From CAZIKB01 sp964539665 (GTDB lineage: Bacteria; Zhuqueibacterota; Zhuqueibacteria; Oceanimicrobiales; Oceanimicrobiaceae): a DNA stretch of 33,170 bases. Position 1 is the stretch's first letter. Each line of letters opens with the position of its first letter. Under the pieces are notes generated by a model, which made no database searches, was not told where the DNA came from, and was given only the letters and a program-made list of their open reading frames with translations. Shown here in pieces: positions 1 through 8,090 of this stretch. The DNA is taken from NCBI GenBank assembly GCA_964539665.1, contig CAZIKB010000070.1, positions 1 to 33,170 of the forward strand. The letters run 5' to 3'. The translations under genes and the position numbers were made by a program.

Positions 1-24
1 TACATATGTTCACCATTAAATGCA

Positions 25-80
25 AGCTCTTTCGGAGCTAAATGGATAACCGGATTATCCTTCGACTTCGCTCAGGATGA
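25..80. repeat. Small inverted repeats and dispersed-repeat-like sequence
   Basis: Two short perfect stems are visible: AGCTC/GAGCT (25-29 and 35-39) and GGATAA/TTATCC (44-49 and 55-60). They run into a CTTCGACTTCGCTCAGGATG-type stretch (60-79) that has the look of an intergenic repeat unit. No reading frame or promoter was recognised in 1-201. Whether it is multicopy cannot be seen here. Confidence 0.3.
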
Positions 81-201
81 AGATAAATAGATTTATTGGA
101 CAGCCCTGAATACGATTATGATTTTTACAATAGTTATGTTAATTAATAATTACCTGTTTCCTTTATTTTGACTTTTCATGTTAGGCAGCATACATTTCAA
201 A

Positions 202-1662
202 CTATCTCAACAACACCATCTTCCGCGTTTGAACAAACGAGCCTGCCTTTAATCGATACAGATAGATACCGCTCGCCACTGGTTTCCCCACATTGTCTCG
301 GCCATCCCACTCAATCTGATGATAAGTACCAGCGGATTTTCTTGCCTTCACCAATGTTCTGATTTCCTGCCCCAACTGGTTGTGAATCGTTAATTCGACA
401 TCACTGACCGTTGCAAGTTTGTAGCTGATGAATGTAGTTGGATTAAATGGATTGGGATAGTTTGGACTCAAGTCAAACTCTTTCAAATCTTGAATAGTTG
501 TAGAAACACTAGTTGGATGTAAATTTCGATACCACGCGATTTTGTTATCCCCGTATGAAGCCGAAAGCACATCCATATCGCCATCGCCGTCCAGGTCCGC
601 GGCACAGACAGATTCTGCCTCATCTGCCGAAGTGGTAATGACCTGCTGCACCCCAAAACTGCCCTGGCCGTCGGTGTTCTCATACCATGCGATCTTGTCA
701 TCACTCGCTGAAGCCGAAAGCACATCCATATCGCCATCGCCGTCCAGGTCCGCGGCATAGACAGAGGCTGCCCAAACTGCCGAGGTGGTAATGGCCTGCT
801 GCGCCCCAAAGCTGCCCTGGCCGTTGGTGTTCTCATACCAGGCGATCATCTTGTCATCATGCACTGAAGCCGAAAGTACATCCATATCGCCATCGCCGTC
901 CAGGTCCGCGGCATAAACAGAGGCTGCCCCAACTGCCGAGGTGGTAATGACCTGCTGCGCGCCAAAACTGCCCTGACCATTGATGTTTTTATACCATGCT
1001 ATCTTGCCATCCCAGTATAAAGCTGAAAGCACATCCATATCGCCATCACCGTCCAGGTCCGCGGCATAGACAGACCATGCCCCTACTGCCGAGGTGGAAA
1101 TGATCCGCTGCGCCCCAAAGCTGCCCTGGCCGTCGGTGTTCTCATACCACGCGATTTTGTCATCCCAGTATGAAGCCGAAAGCACATCCATATCTCCATC
1201 ACCGTCCAAGTCCGTGGCATAGACAGATTCTGCCTCATCTGCCGAGCTGGTAATGACCTGCCGCGCCCCAAAGCTGCCCTGGCCGTCGGTGTTCTCATAC
1301 CAAGCGATTTTGTCATCCCCTTCTGAAGCCGAAAGTACATCCATATCGCCATCACCGTCTAAGTCTGCAGCATAGACAGACCGTGCCCCAACTGCCGAGG
1401 TGGTAATGACCTGCTGAGCGCCAAAGCTGCCCTGGCCGTCGGTATTCTCATACCAGGCGATTTTGTTATCCGCAAATGAAGCTGAAAGCACATCCATATC
1501 GCCATCGCCGTCCAGGTCTGCGGTATAAACAGACGTTGCCCCATTTGCAAGTGACTGAATAATAACGATCTCTTCACTAAACAGTCCCTGTGCAAAAGAT
1601 ATGCTGGAATGTAACAACAAAATACTGAAAAAATACAGGATAAAGCATGTTAATTGTTGCAT
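202..1662 (-). CDS. Secreted seven-repeat VCBS/FG-GAP protein with T9SS sorting domain
   Basis: The 486-aa product is probably exported and attached to, or released from, the cell surface. Residues 1-25 are a Sec signal peptide ending FAQ. Residues about 44-400 are seven tandem 51-aa units (the fifth has 52), each carrying the calcium-loop motif DLDGDGDMD and the core KIAWYEN, as in FG-GAP/VCBS beta-propeller blades; seven units fit one propeller. Residues about 405-486 form a type IX secretion type A sorting domain (NYPNPFNP, then LYRLKAG and a basic tail). A strong Shine-Dalgarno (GGAAGGGAG, 4 nt before ATG) fixes the start. The repeats are very similar at DNA level as well, which points to recent expansion or homogenisation. 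Family assignment is firm; the ligand or role is unknown. Confidence 0.9.
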   Translation of the reverse strand: MQQLTCFILYFFSILLLHSSISFAQGLFSEEIVIIQSLANGATSVYTADLDGDGDMDVLSASFADNKIAWYENTDGQGSFGAQQVITTSAVGARSVYAADLDGDGDMDVLSASEGDDKIAWYENTDGQGSFGARQVITSSADEAESVYATDLDGDGDMDVLSASYWDDKIAWYENTDGQGSFGAQRIISTSAVGAWSVYAADLDGDGDMDVLSALYWDGKIAWYKNINGQGSFGAQQVITTSAVGAASVYAADLDGDGDMDVLSASVHDDKMIAWYENTNGQGSFGAQQAITTSAVWAASVYAADLDGDGDMDVLSASASDDKIAWYENTDGQGSFGVQQVITTSADEAESVCAADLDGDGDMDVLSASYGDNKIAWYRNLHPTSVSTTIQDLKEFDLSPNYPNPFNPTTFISYKLATVSDVELTIHNQLGQEIRTLVKARKSAGTYHQIEWDGRDNVGKPVASGIYLYRLKAGSFVQTRKMVLLR

Positions 1663-1748
1663 TTTGTCTCCCTTCCTTAATTTGAATAAGAATTACATTT
1701 TTCAATTATTTTGAAATACTCATTAATGGGAAGATGTTATCTTGAATA

Positions 1749-1776
1749 AATATATTAAATAATTGACAAATGTCAA
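1749..1776 (-). promoter_or_regulatory. Sigma-70-type promoter for the VCBS protein gene
   Basis: Reading the minus strand, TTGACA (1776-1771) is followed after 16 nt by TATATT (1754-1749), about 87 nt upstream of the ATG. The -35 box is one arm of a TTGACA-aa-TGTCAA palindrome (1763-1776), which might also be an operator. The remaining gap 1777-2017 is AT-rich and holds no frame or RNA gene that I recognise. Confidence 0.5.
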
Positions 1777-2017
1777 CATTTTTAAAATTCCTTCCGCTTT
1801 ATGTTTGTTACCTCGGTCATCCTTACTATTTAAAAGCCCTACTTTTGACAGAGTAAAACAGCCAGTTCTCCTTTGAAGCGTAGATAGTCTCAATAATTAG
1901 TCTTATTTGTTAGTTTTTTCTTAGTGGGTCATTAAGAAATAGTTGAAGGTGTCGGGAGCAAAATTCAAACTGAAAATTGCAAAATGCAAAAATCAAAATG
2001 GGGGGCGCTTGCATTTT

Positions 2018-2971
2018 TCATTCAAATGGGAAATATTTAATTTTCAGCGGCTCTTTAAGTCGCTCCACCAAATCTAAAAGATCCGGGCGATCTTCTGGTA
2101 AGCCTTTCCTGGTATGTCCGTTTGGTTGGACTGTTACAGTTTCTTTAATACAAAATAGACCTTTCTTCGCTTGTGCATAATTTATTTGCAAACCATCATT
2201 AGAAACAGCTATTCTGGACTGAACCACGCGACCCTCACCGATGACACGAAATAGAAATCCAAGGATACCGGTTGTGGGTCGGCCGGAAAGCCCCTGGATG
2301 TCGTCGTAAACGATCACATCTCCAAAATCGAGGAGCCGATAAGTTATGACTCGGTGGTTGGTCACTCGCAGATTTGGCGTTGAAAGCGTGTCCTGAAATG
2401 AATATTTAGACGGTAGTTTTTTATTATCTGACCAGAAGACTTTTATATTAACTGCTAATACCGGGGCAGGACTCGCCTGTATTCTTTTGACGACATGGTC
2501 ATGGTTGTAATCAACCATTATGTTTTGTTGGTGTTTGTAGGCCAGACGTGCAAAAGTTGGCATTTTGTCGATATTTAGATTTCGTAATTCCATAAAAGCC
2601 CAAAACCATTTTTCATGGCTGATTAGTAATGGCGGTCCACTGGGATTTCGTGCTTGTGCTTGCCGCACTAATTGTAGAATCACGGCTGCTTGAAAGCGGG
2701 CAACGTTTGTGATGGCAGTGGGATCGTAGCCTGTTTGTTTTTGCATGGCCTGCAATATTTCCTGGCGGTTGATAATAATTAGTTTTTGCCCATTGACGGG
2801 ATTCGCCTGTAAATTAGATATTTCGGTTACAAACAAACAGGCGATTACTTCAAAAAATAAAAGTAATAATGAAGACCGACTTCTCTGTGTTTGATAAAGA
2901 AGCCTGGTTTTTTGTGCATTTATTGATGATACCAATTCATGAAAGATAATATATACCATACTCGAGTCCAT
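2018..2971 (-). CDS. Hypothetical protein, probably exported
   Basis: This 317-aa product was not recognised. Residues about 33-56 are hydrophobic (SSLLLLFFEVIACLF) and end near LQANP, so it looks like a signal peptide or anchor with an unusually long polar lead, or the true start lies further in; no clear Shine-Dalgarno precedes the first ATG. The remainder is soluble, mixed alpha/beta, with no cysteine motif or recognised catalytic signature. It begins 8 bp after the phosphatidyltransferase stop, so both are probably one transcript driven by the sigma-54 promoter at 3683-3697. A role linked to lipid head groups or the envelope is only a guess from that linkage. Confidence 0.65.
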   Translation of the reverse strand: MDSSMVYIIFHELVSSINAQKTRLLYQTQRSRSSLLLLFFEVIACLFVTEISNLQANPVNGQKLIIINRQEILQAMQKQTGYDPTAITNVARFQAAVILQLVRQAQARNPSGPPLLISHEKWFWAFMELRNLNIDKMPTFARLAYKHQQNIMVDYNHDHVVKRIQASPAPVLAVNIKVFWSDNKKLPSKYSFQDTLSTPNLRVTNHRVITYRLLDFGDVIVYDDIQGLSGRPTTGILGFLFRVIGEGRVVQSRIAVSNDGLQINYAQAKKGLFCIKETVTVQPNGHTRKGLPEDRPDLLDLVERLKEPLKIKYFPFE

Positions 2972-2979
2972 TGTACTGA

Positions 2980-3645
2980 TTAGTCTACGCCCGATAACTC
3001 TATTGCATGTTTAAATGTAGACACGATAAAAATAACTATTAGCGCTGAGCCACATAAAAAAGCCATGATATCAAAAAAGGTAGTCATCCCCATTGGAAAT
3101 TTGAGTTTGTGCGTGTCTACAAAATACACCAGAGTGTTAACCAGAATGACTATTACTCGAAACTCTGTCGGCCCAAGTTTCCCGTAGGACAATTTAAAAA
3201 TCCCGCTTACATAATTCGTAATGTAAATATGAATGGAAACCATGAAGTATCCAATTAGTGCAAACAAAGCAAATTTAAAACTTACATAGGGCGATAAACC
3301 GATCCCCAATCCAATAAATAGCTGAGTTAGTGTATCAAGGGAATGGTCAATGAAATAGCCAAACTTTGGTCTTTCAATTTTTCTGTACCTGGCGAGCGTT
3401 CCATCGAGACTATCCCCAAACCAGTTTAAGATAAATCCAAAACTGGCTAACCATAAAAATAATTTATCAAAATTTGTCAGCCAGTAACTGACGCAAATTA
3501 AAATGGCGGCCAAAAGTCCGACGCCGGTTAGGATATTTGGCGTGACCCAACCAGGCATTCTGGATGCCAGCCAATGTAATGCCGGCCTTTCTAACGGGCC
3601 AAGTAAAATATCATTTATTCTTGTTTGCGATGTTTTTTCTTTCAT
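2980..3645 (-). CDS. CDP-alcohol phosphatidyltransferase family membrane enzyme
   Basis: The protein (about 221 aa) belongs to the family that condenses a CDP-linked lipid or alcohol with an alcohol acceptor in the cytoplasmic membrane. The signature D-x2-D-G-x2-A-R-x9-G-x3-D-x3-D is visible in GDSLDGTLARYRK...GYFIDHSLD, near residue 80-105, with about six hydrophobic segments around it. The spacing between AR and G is one longer than the most common form. An in-frame ATG at 3651 is also possible, but GAGG at 3658-3655 is 9 nt from the ATG at 3645 and only 3 nt from the one at 3651. It is first in a two-gene unit with a sigma-54 promoter directly upstream. The acceptor alcohol cannot be told from sequence, so no symbol is given. 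Confidence 0.88.
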   Translation of the reverse strand: MKEKTSQTRINDILLGPLERPALHWLASRMPGWVTPNILTGVGLLAAILICVSYWLTNFDKLFLWLASFGFILNWFGDSLDGTLARYRKIERPKFGYFIDHSLDTLTQLFIGLGIGLSPYVSFKFALFALIGYFMVSIHIYITNYVSGIFKLSYGKLGPTEFRVIVILVNTLVYFVDTHKLKFPMGMTTFFDIMAFLCGSALIVIFIVSTFKHAIELSGVD

Positions 3646-3682
3646 AGTCATTAACCTCGTTGAAATTTACAATAATTTGATT

Positions 3683-3697
3683 GCAACCGCTATGCCA
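3683..3697 (-). promoter_or_regulatory. Sigma-54 (-24/-12) promoter of the phosphatidyltransferase operon
   Basis: The minus strand reads TGTGGCATAGCGGTTGCA: GG and GC are separated by exactly 10 nt, matching TGGCAC-N5-TTGCW. Transcription would start near 3671, leaving a leader of about 20-26 nt that still contains the Shine-Dalgarno. The paired palindromes at 3783-3823 lie 120 and 144 bp upstream, the normal distance for an activator-bound enhancer. Confidence 0.85.
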
Positions 3698-3782
3698 CAA
3701 ACTGGTAGGCGATTTGACATCTATTTAATGGATTGTAAATATAGTAATTAAAACAATTTCAATTAAAATTGAGGTGTGGGAA

Positions 3783-3823
3783 TGTAAAGAAGCTTTACAG
3801 TAGGAATGTGAATCTGCTTCACG
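3783..3823. promoter_or_regulatory. Paired 17-bp palindromic activator sites (locus A)
   Basis: Site 1, TGTAAAGAAGCTTTACA (3783-3799), is a 6-5-6 inverted repeat. Site 2, TGTGAATCTGCTTCACG (3807-3823), is a weaker copy whose centre is 24 bp further from the promoter. The same pair recurs at 5689-5729 and 8281-8321. They are probably upstream activating sequences for a Fis-type bacterial enhancer-binding protein. Confidence 0.75.
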
Positions 3824-3895
3824 AAATATTAAAATTCTAAATGCTGAACAACATGAAAGTAAACCAAGAGGAGTTATGTTTATTCTGTTACTTTA

Positions 3896-5344
3896 CTAAC
3901 TATAATTTATCCCAACAGCAATCGCCAAAAATATTGCCGCAAGCAGCATCAATTGCAAAAACAGTGGCAGCATAAAACGCAGCCATTTCTCATAAGGAAC
4001 TTTGGCCAGGCCCAATACTGCCATTAGAATTCCGGACGTTGGAATGATGGTGTTGGAAAAGCCGTCACCGCATGAGAATGCAAAAACTGCAGTTTGGCGG
4101 CTAACGCTCAGAACATCCGAAAGCGGCGCCATTAAAGGCATAGTCACGGCCGCCTGACCAGAGCCTGAAGGAATAAAAAAATTGAGGAAGGTTTGAAAAA
4201 CAAGCATACCTTCAGCGGCAAAATAATTTGGGAATGTTTGCAATACGTTCGCTGCGTTAAAAATAAGCGTGTCCATGATCTGACCGTCTGTCAAAACCAC
4301 CTGAATACCTTTCGCAAAACCGACCACCAAAGCCGCTACAACCATTTCTTCCATGCCTTTAACGAATGCTTTGGTTGCCTCTGAAAGCGAAAGTCTGGCT
4401 ACCAGGACTGCTATCAATCCCATCAGGATAAATCCGCCGGACATCTCGGCTAACCACCAACCCATTGCCTGAACGGCGTAAATGATTAAACAAAAAACTG
4501 TTGTACAGATGATAACAATCCATACATGCGATGTTGTTAAAGTATGTTTTTCAAGTTGGTACTCGGAATGTGAAAATTCATCACCAGCCATGATGGATCT
4601 GGAAGGATCGTTTTTGATTTTGGAGCCGTAACGCAAAACATAGGTCAATGAAACAATCATGGTGCAGGCAAAAAAGATTAGTCTGAATGAGATGCCACTG
4701 CCTAATGGTACTTCTGCAATACCCTGAGCAATCTGTACTGTAAATGGATTGGTTGTAGCGGCAGCAAAACCGACTTGCGACGCCAGGTACACCAGCGCCA
4801 CTCCATAAATGCGGTCATAACCCAGATTTTTTGACACGATTAAAAATATGGGTACCAGCGGAATGAATTCTTCACCCATGCCCAGAGTTGAGCCGCCAGC
4901 GGCAACAACTATCATTAGAATGATTGTCAGCATTGGACCTGAATTGGAAAAACGGTCAAGCAGTTTTTGTAGAACGGCAGCAACGACGCCTGTTTTCTGA
5001 AGAATGCCGAATACACCGCCAATAATAAAAATGAAAAATATAATGTCAGCTGCGCCTTCCATCCCCCTTGGAATGGCGGTAAGAAAGCCTAAAAAACTAA
5101 CCGGACTGGCCTTTCCTTCAACCTTTTCCGTGAGGATGAAACCTTTGACCGAATAATGTTTTGGATGCTCTTTATAAGTACCTGGAACCACGACTGTTCG
5201 TGTCATTGCACCGAAAGATTGTTTCTCTCGTTGATAAGAGCCTGATGGAACCAGATAAGTGAGCAGGCTGCAAAAAAGAATAGCGCCTGTCAACAGCACA
5301 AACACGTGGGGAATTTTGATGCGTTTAATAAACGAGGTTTTCAA
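3896..5344 (-). CDS. YfcC/DcuC-superfamily membrane transporter
   Basis: The 482-aa integral membrane protein fits the YfcC family of the C4-dicarboxylate anaerobic carrier (DcuC) clan, whose members are annotated as basic amino-acid or carboxylate carriers. It starts with the family-typical short basic segment and first helix (KRIKIPHVFVLLTGAILF), has a periplasmic loop at about 35-75, and about twelve hydrophobic segments including a glycine-rich GGVFGILQKTG region and the near C-terminal FFIPSGSGQAAVTMPLM motif. The start is TTG, supported by AAGGG 6 nt upstream; there is no ATG nearby. A paired activator site (5689-5729) and a near-consensus sigma-54 promoter (5444-5459) lie upstream. Substrate is unknown; the arginine-type enzyme at 27271 is too far away to count as linkage. 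Confidence 0.85.
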   Translation of the reverse strand: MKTSFIKRIKIPHVFVLLTGAILFCSLLTYLVPSGSYQREKQSFGAMTRTVVVPGTYKEHPKHYSVKGFILTEKVEGKASPVSFLGFLTAIPRGMEGAADIIFFIFIIGGVFGILQKTGVVAAVLQKLLDRFSNSGPMLTIILMIVVAAGGSTLGMGEEFIPLVPIFLIVSKNLGYDRIYGVALVYLASQVGFAAATTNPFTVQIAQGIAEVPLGSGISFRLIFFACTMIVSLTYVLRYGSKIKNDPSRSIMAGDEFSHSEYQLEKHTLTTSHVWIVIICTTVFCLIIYAVQAMGWWLAEMSGGFILMGLIAVLVARLSLSEATKAFVKGMEEMVVAALVVGFAKGIQVVLTDGQIMDTLIFNAANVLQTFPNYFAAEGMLVFQTFLNFFIPSGSGQAAVTMPLMAPLSDVLSVSRQTAVFAFSCGDGFSNTIIPTSGILMAVLGLAKVPYEKWLRFMLPLFLQLMLLAAIFLAIAVGINYS

Positions 5345-5443
5345 GTTGTGCCCTTTTGTTTTGCTTTGTTTTAGTTAAAAATTGAATGATGTTTAGAGTA
5401 ACAGGAAATATGATGCTAAAGATATGCATCTTATTAATTGATA

Positions 5444-5459
5444 GCAACATTTTTTGCCA
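5444..5459 (-). promoter_or_regulatory. Possible sigma-54 promoter of the YfcC gene (one base too long)
   Basis: The minus strand reads TGTGGCAAAAAATGTTGCTA, so both the TGGCA and TTGC elements are present, but 11 rather than 10 nt separate GG and GC because of an A6 run. It lies about 90 bp before the TTG start and 240-270 bp from the activator pair at 5689-5729. By context it is the best candidate; strict spacing rules argue against full activity. The rest of 5345-5740 holds no frame that I recognise. Confidence 0.4.
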
Positions 5460-5688
5460 CACTGAAATAGAAAAATAATATTCAGTGTGAGTTTTTGATC
5501 AGCGTGGATTTTGAAAAGGCGTTGCTTTACTGTCTGTCTAAATCTCATTTATCAGGATCAAAGCCATTTGATGAAAGATCGCACTTGAGCCGACTTGCCC
5601 ACAAAAGAGCCTGGCGATGAGACTTTAAACAGGGCGTTACGTGCCACGGAAATTTATAATGCAGAGAGGTCAAAGGGATAGTTAAAAA

Positions 5689-5729
5689 TGTAAAGCAGCT
5701 TTACAGAAATGCTGTAAAAAAGGTTCATA
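5689..5729. promoter_or_regulatory. Paired palindromic activator sites (locus B)
   Basis: TGTAAAGCAGCTTTACA (5689-5705) has perfect 8-bp arms around one central base. The degenerate copy TGTAAAAAAGGTTCATA (5713-5729) lies 24 bp centre to centre further upstream. Most of this 41-bp block matches the block at 8281-8321. It begins 11 bp after the stop of the radical SAM/HTH reading frame and serves, most likely, the YfcC gene at 5344. Confidence 0.75.
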
Positions 5730-5740
5730 TATTTAACTAT

Positions 5741-6157
5741 CTAACCATACCGCTCAATTTTATTGAGTAAACCACGACGGCTGATACCTAAACTTTCAGC
5801 AGCTTTGGTGCGATTGCTGCCAAATTTTCGCTTCTTTTTCAGAGTTAGGTTGACACTACGTCTCCAGTTTTGATATAACGCTTTTATAACATCAATTGGT
5901 GCATTATCCACTAGTGAAGATCTATAACCACAAAATATAGAACATGCGCTTTCACAGCCTTTGTAAGTTTTAGAATGCTGACGAAGATCTTTTCTCGTGT
6001 ATTCTATGATTGGCTTGTTTAGACGACCGCGCTGAGCTGAACAAAATTGTGTGTCTCCATGTTCATCTATGTATAAGTAACGCGAACCAGCTCGACATTT
6101 CCACTCTGGGATTTCTTCTTGCAAAAGCCTTTTCCCGTATTCATAATCCAGGGGTAA
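5741..6157 (-). pseudogene. 3' part of interrupted radical SAM gene: auxiliary-cluster domain fused to Fis-type HTH
   Basis: This is the same frame as the gene at 6158-6805, separated from it only by one TAA (6158-6160). The first codons read LPLDYEYGKRLLQEE, then come the C-terminal cysteines expected of a SPASM/twitch-like domain: WKC, DTQFC about 20 residues on, and C-x3-C-x3-C (CESACSIFC). The last 24 residues (NRTKAAESLGISRRGLLNKI, then ERYG) are a Fis-type helix-turn-helix, differing at two positions from the end of the sigma-54 activator at 18714-20240. Without readthrough this half could only be made from an internal start (a TTG lies at 6124). The intact protein would be about 354 aa. 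Nonsense mutation or sequencing error are the likely explanations; the HTH fusion itself is real in the read sequence. Confidence 0.75.
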
Positions 6158-6805
6158 TTAAGTTGCAGCGTTTAAATGGTAATACTCCCATAGCTCCAGA
6201 TATTCTGTGTCATTTATCATAACCATTCCTCGATTATCGTGAATGAGATTAACCGAAACATAGAAACTAATCTTTTTTAGTGTCTCCAGCATGGTTTTGA
6301 ATTCATCTTTAGACTTCTCGCATAAAACGATATTGACATGTACCTGAAATAGAGCCCATTGTTTTAATCGTTCTAACTTTGGAAAAACCGAATTCATAGA
6401 TTTTTGCAAATAACCATCTTCATCAGGCCTTAGCGCATCGATGCTCACCTGCATGTTGCTAAGGCCAGCCTCATTCAGTCGCTTAATTATATTCTCCGAT
6501 AATAAAAATCCATTTGTAGTAATCGAGACTTGCGCCTGACGATTGGCAAATTCTACAATTTCATAAATATCCGGATGGAGTAACGGTTCTCCACCAAGCA
6601 GAGTAATGTTAACCACGTTCAAACGATGCAACGCGTCAATCCTTTCTTTCAGTTTTGTTAGTGGAATGGGGGTAGAAAATTTGTCATATTCCGTACAATA
6701 ACCGCAACTTAAATTGCACCGTCGGGTTACAATCAATTGAGCTTCTATGGGGGCTTTTAAGAAAAAAACTTTGCCAGTGGTACGAAAAGGTTTTTTTATT
6801 CGCAT
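6158..6805 (-). CDS. Radical SAM protein, catalytic core (truncated by in-frame stop)
   Basis: The 215-aa frame carries the radical SAM fold: the cluster-binding CNLSCGYC (C-x3-C-x2-C, residues 30-37), GGEP (71-74) for SAM binding, then SITTNGFLLS and the barrel strand MQVSIDAL. It ends at a TAA after NAAT, just where the chain should continue into the cysteine-rich C-terminal region encoded in the same frame at 5741-6157. AGGATGGG just upstream of the ATG supports the start. It follows the TPR gene by 92 bp and is probably co-transcribed from the sigma-54 promoter at 8091-8105. MoaA/SPASM-type members modify peptides or cofactors, but no precursor peptide was found nearby, so the substrate is unknown. 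The truncated product probably lacks an auxiliary cluster and may be inactive. Confidence 0.85.
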   Translation of the reverse strand: MRIKKPFRTTGKVFFLKAPIEAQLIVTRRCNLSCGYCTEYDKFSTPIPLTKLKERIDALHRLNVVNITLLGGEPLLHPDIYEIVEFANRQAQVSITTNGFLLSENIIKRLNEAGLSNMQVSIDALRPDEDGYLQKSMNSVFPKLERLKQWALFQVHVNIVLCEKSKDEFKTMLETLKKISFYVSVNLIHDNRGMVMINDTEYLELWEYYHLNAAT

Positions 6806-6897
6806 TTTCCCATCCTATTTTGAAGTAATTGATAGATTTTAATTGAATAGTCTTTCGATTTAAAAACGTTAAGAAACATAGTCCTAATCTTAAGCGA

Positions 6898-7938
6898 TTA
6901 TCTATTATAGCTCAAGTGCCATTTCTTCCTGGCATGCTGGATAGCCTTTCTTGTGTCCTTAAAATTTGTGTAGGGCCCATCCATTTCCTGTTCGGGTTGG
7001 TAAAGTTTAACATACATCTCGGCCAACTCTAATTCCTGAATAGCCATTTCAGGTTCACCCATGCCCTGATAGATTTGAGCTACATGGAAATGACATTCAG
7101 CCAAATAGTTATTACTCTGCTGCACAAACATTTCAATGTGAGAAATAAGATTTTTCCAGATTAAGATAGCTTCAGAATAGCGTTCCAATTTTTCTAATAA
7201 CAGCGCTCGATTATAAAGACAAACTGGATTTCTGGGATACTTTAGGAATAGCTGTTCGTTAAGTTGCCAGGCTTTGTTAAATTCATATGTCTCATAATAG
7301 ATCATCATCAGAGCATACATGGCATTTATGGACACATAACGGACTTCCTGTTGAACCCGTTTCATTATTAAGATAGCATTTTTTCGTTTACTCTTAAGAA
7401 GTAGTGGTATTACTTTACTCTGGCCATATTCATACAATGCCAGACCAAGTAAAGGATCAACAAATTCGGGTTTCATTTTATTAGCCAAACGTAAGGACTT
7501 GATGCAGGTTATTGCCGAGCTGAAGACTTTCTGGTATTTGCCGCGACAAAACCAATGTATACAGCGATAGCCTTCTGCAGCCCCTAAGATAAAATAGTTC
7601 TCGGCTGTGCGTTGAGTTTTCAAGGCCTTTCTGGCTGTTTTAACCGCAAGATTAATAAGGCTGTCAAACTTAGACTCATACCTTCTCACTCTATAATCAC
7701 GCATAATCGTTTGATAAACATCGGCTGCAAGGAAATATCCATTCGGATCCGCAGGACATTGTTTGCGCAAAAATGCACTGTTTATAAGAACACTGTCGAC
7801 AACCTCACGATTTAATTGCTCAATACTTTGTTTGATGAGCGCTTCCTTGTCCCAAAAAGGATTTGCTGGTTTTAAAGGAGTCTGGCTCTTTAAATTAACA
7901 AAGAGTAGACAAAAGATTGAAAGAGTTAGTAGTTTCAT
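6898..7938 (-). CDS. Secreted tetratricopeptide-repeat protein
   Basis: The 346-aa product has a Sec signal peptide (residues 1-19, ending LKSQ) and is otherwise almost wholly helical. TPR-like pairs are clearest at about 225-270 (AWQLNEQLFLKYPRNPVCLY, then RALLLEKLERYSEAI) and 285-315 (HFHVAQIYQGMGEPEMAIQE). The middle, with several cysteines and a run of helices at 110-215, resembles degenerate TPRs. It is probably periplasmic and acts as a scaffold; no enzyme motif is seen. It is the first gene after a consensus sigma-54 promoter (leader of about 140 nt) with three activator palindromes upstream, and is followed by the radical SAM gene. That pairing, rather than the protein itself, is the clue to function. 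Confidence 0.8.
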   Translation of the reverse strand: MKLLTLSIFCLLFVNLKSQTPLKPANPFWDKEALIKQSIEQLNREVVDSVLINSAFLRKQCPADPNGYFLAADVYQTIMRDYRVRRYESKFDSLINLAVKTARKALKTQRTAENYFILGAAEGYRCIHWFCRGKYQKVFSSAITCIKSLRLANKMKPEFVDPLLGLALYEYGQSKVIPLLLKSKRKNAILIMKRVQQEVRYVSINAMYALMMIYYETYEFNKAWQLNEQLFLKYPRNPVCLYNRALLLEKLERYSEAILIWKNLISHIEMFVQQSNNYLAECHFHVAQIYQGMGEPEMAIQELELAEMYVKLYQPEQEMDGPYTNFKDTRKAIQHARKKWHLSYNR

Positions 7939-8090
7939 TTTCTTCTTAAGCGTTCATATCAACTATAGACAATTACAATGGTTGCCTGCATATTAATATA
8001 GAATTATCCTTCAAAGAACTGTGTCATATCACAATTCATTACCGTTCATCAATTTTTATTAGGTTAATAATAACATTTACTTCTCTTAAG

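Noticed and set aside
542..1595. Several long open frames antisense to, or out of frame with, the VCBS protein gene
   Set aside because: They repeat every 153 bp in step with the real gene, have no ribosome-binding site and encode low-complexity Arg/Ser/Pro text.
202..1662. Regular repeats considered as a CRISPR array or satellite
   Set aside because: The unit is 153 bp, coding, and lacks conserved-repeat and unique-spacer structure.
5641..5648. Perfect -24 element (GTGGCACG on the minus strand)
   Set aside because: The -12 position reads CC instead of GC, and it lies only about 40 bp from the activator site; not a functional sigma-54 promoter by the usual rules.
6158..6160. Programmed recoding (selenocysteine, pyrrolysine or reassigned stop) at the TAA
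   Set aside because: Sec and Pyl use TGA and TAG. TAA is used as an ordinary stop elsewhere in the window.
7939..8080. A short precursor peptide (RiPP) for the radical SAM enzyme in the operon leader
   Set aside because: Only frames of 6-11 codons without good ribosome-binding sites were found; no Cys-rich or glycine leader-type peptide.
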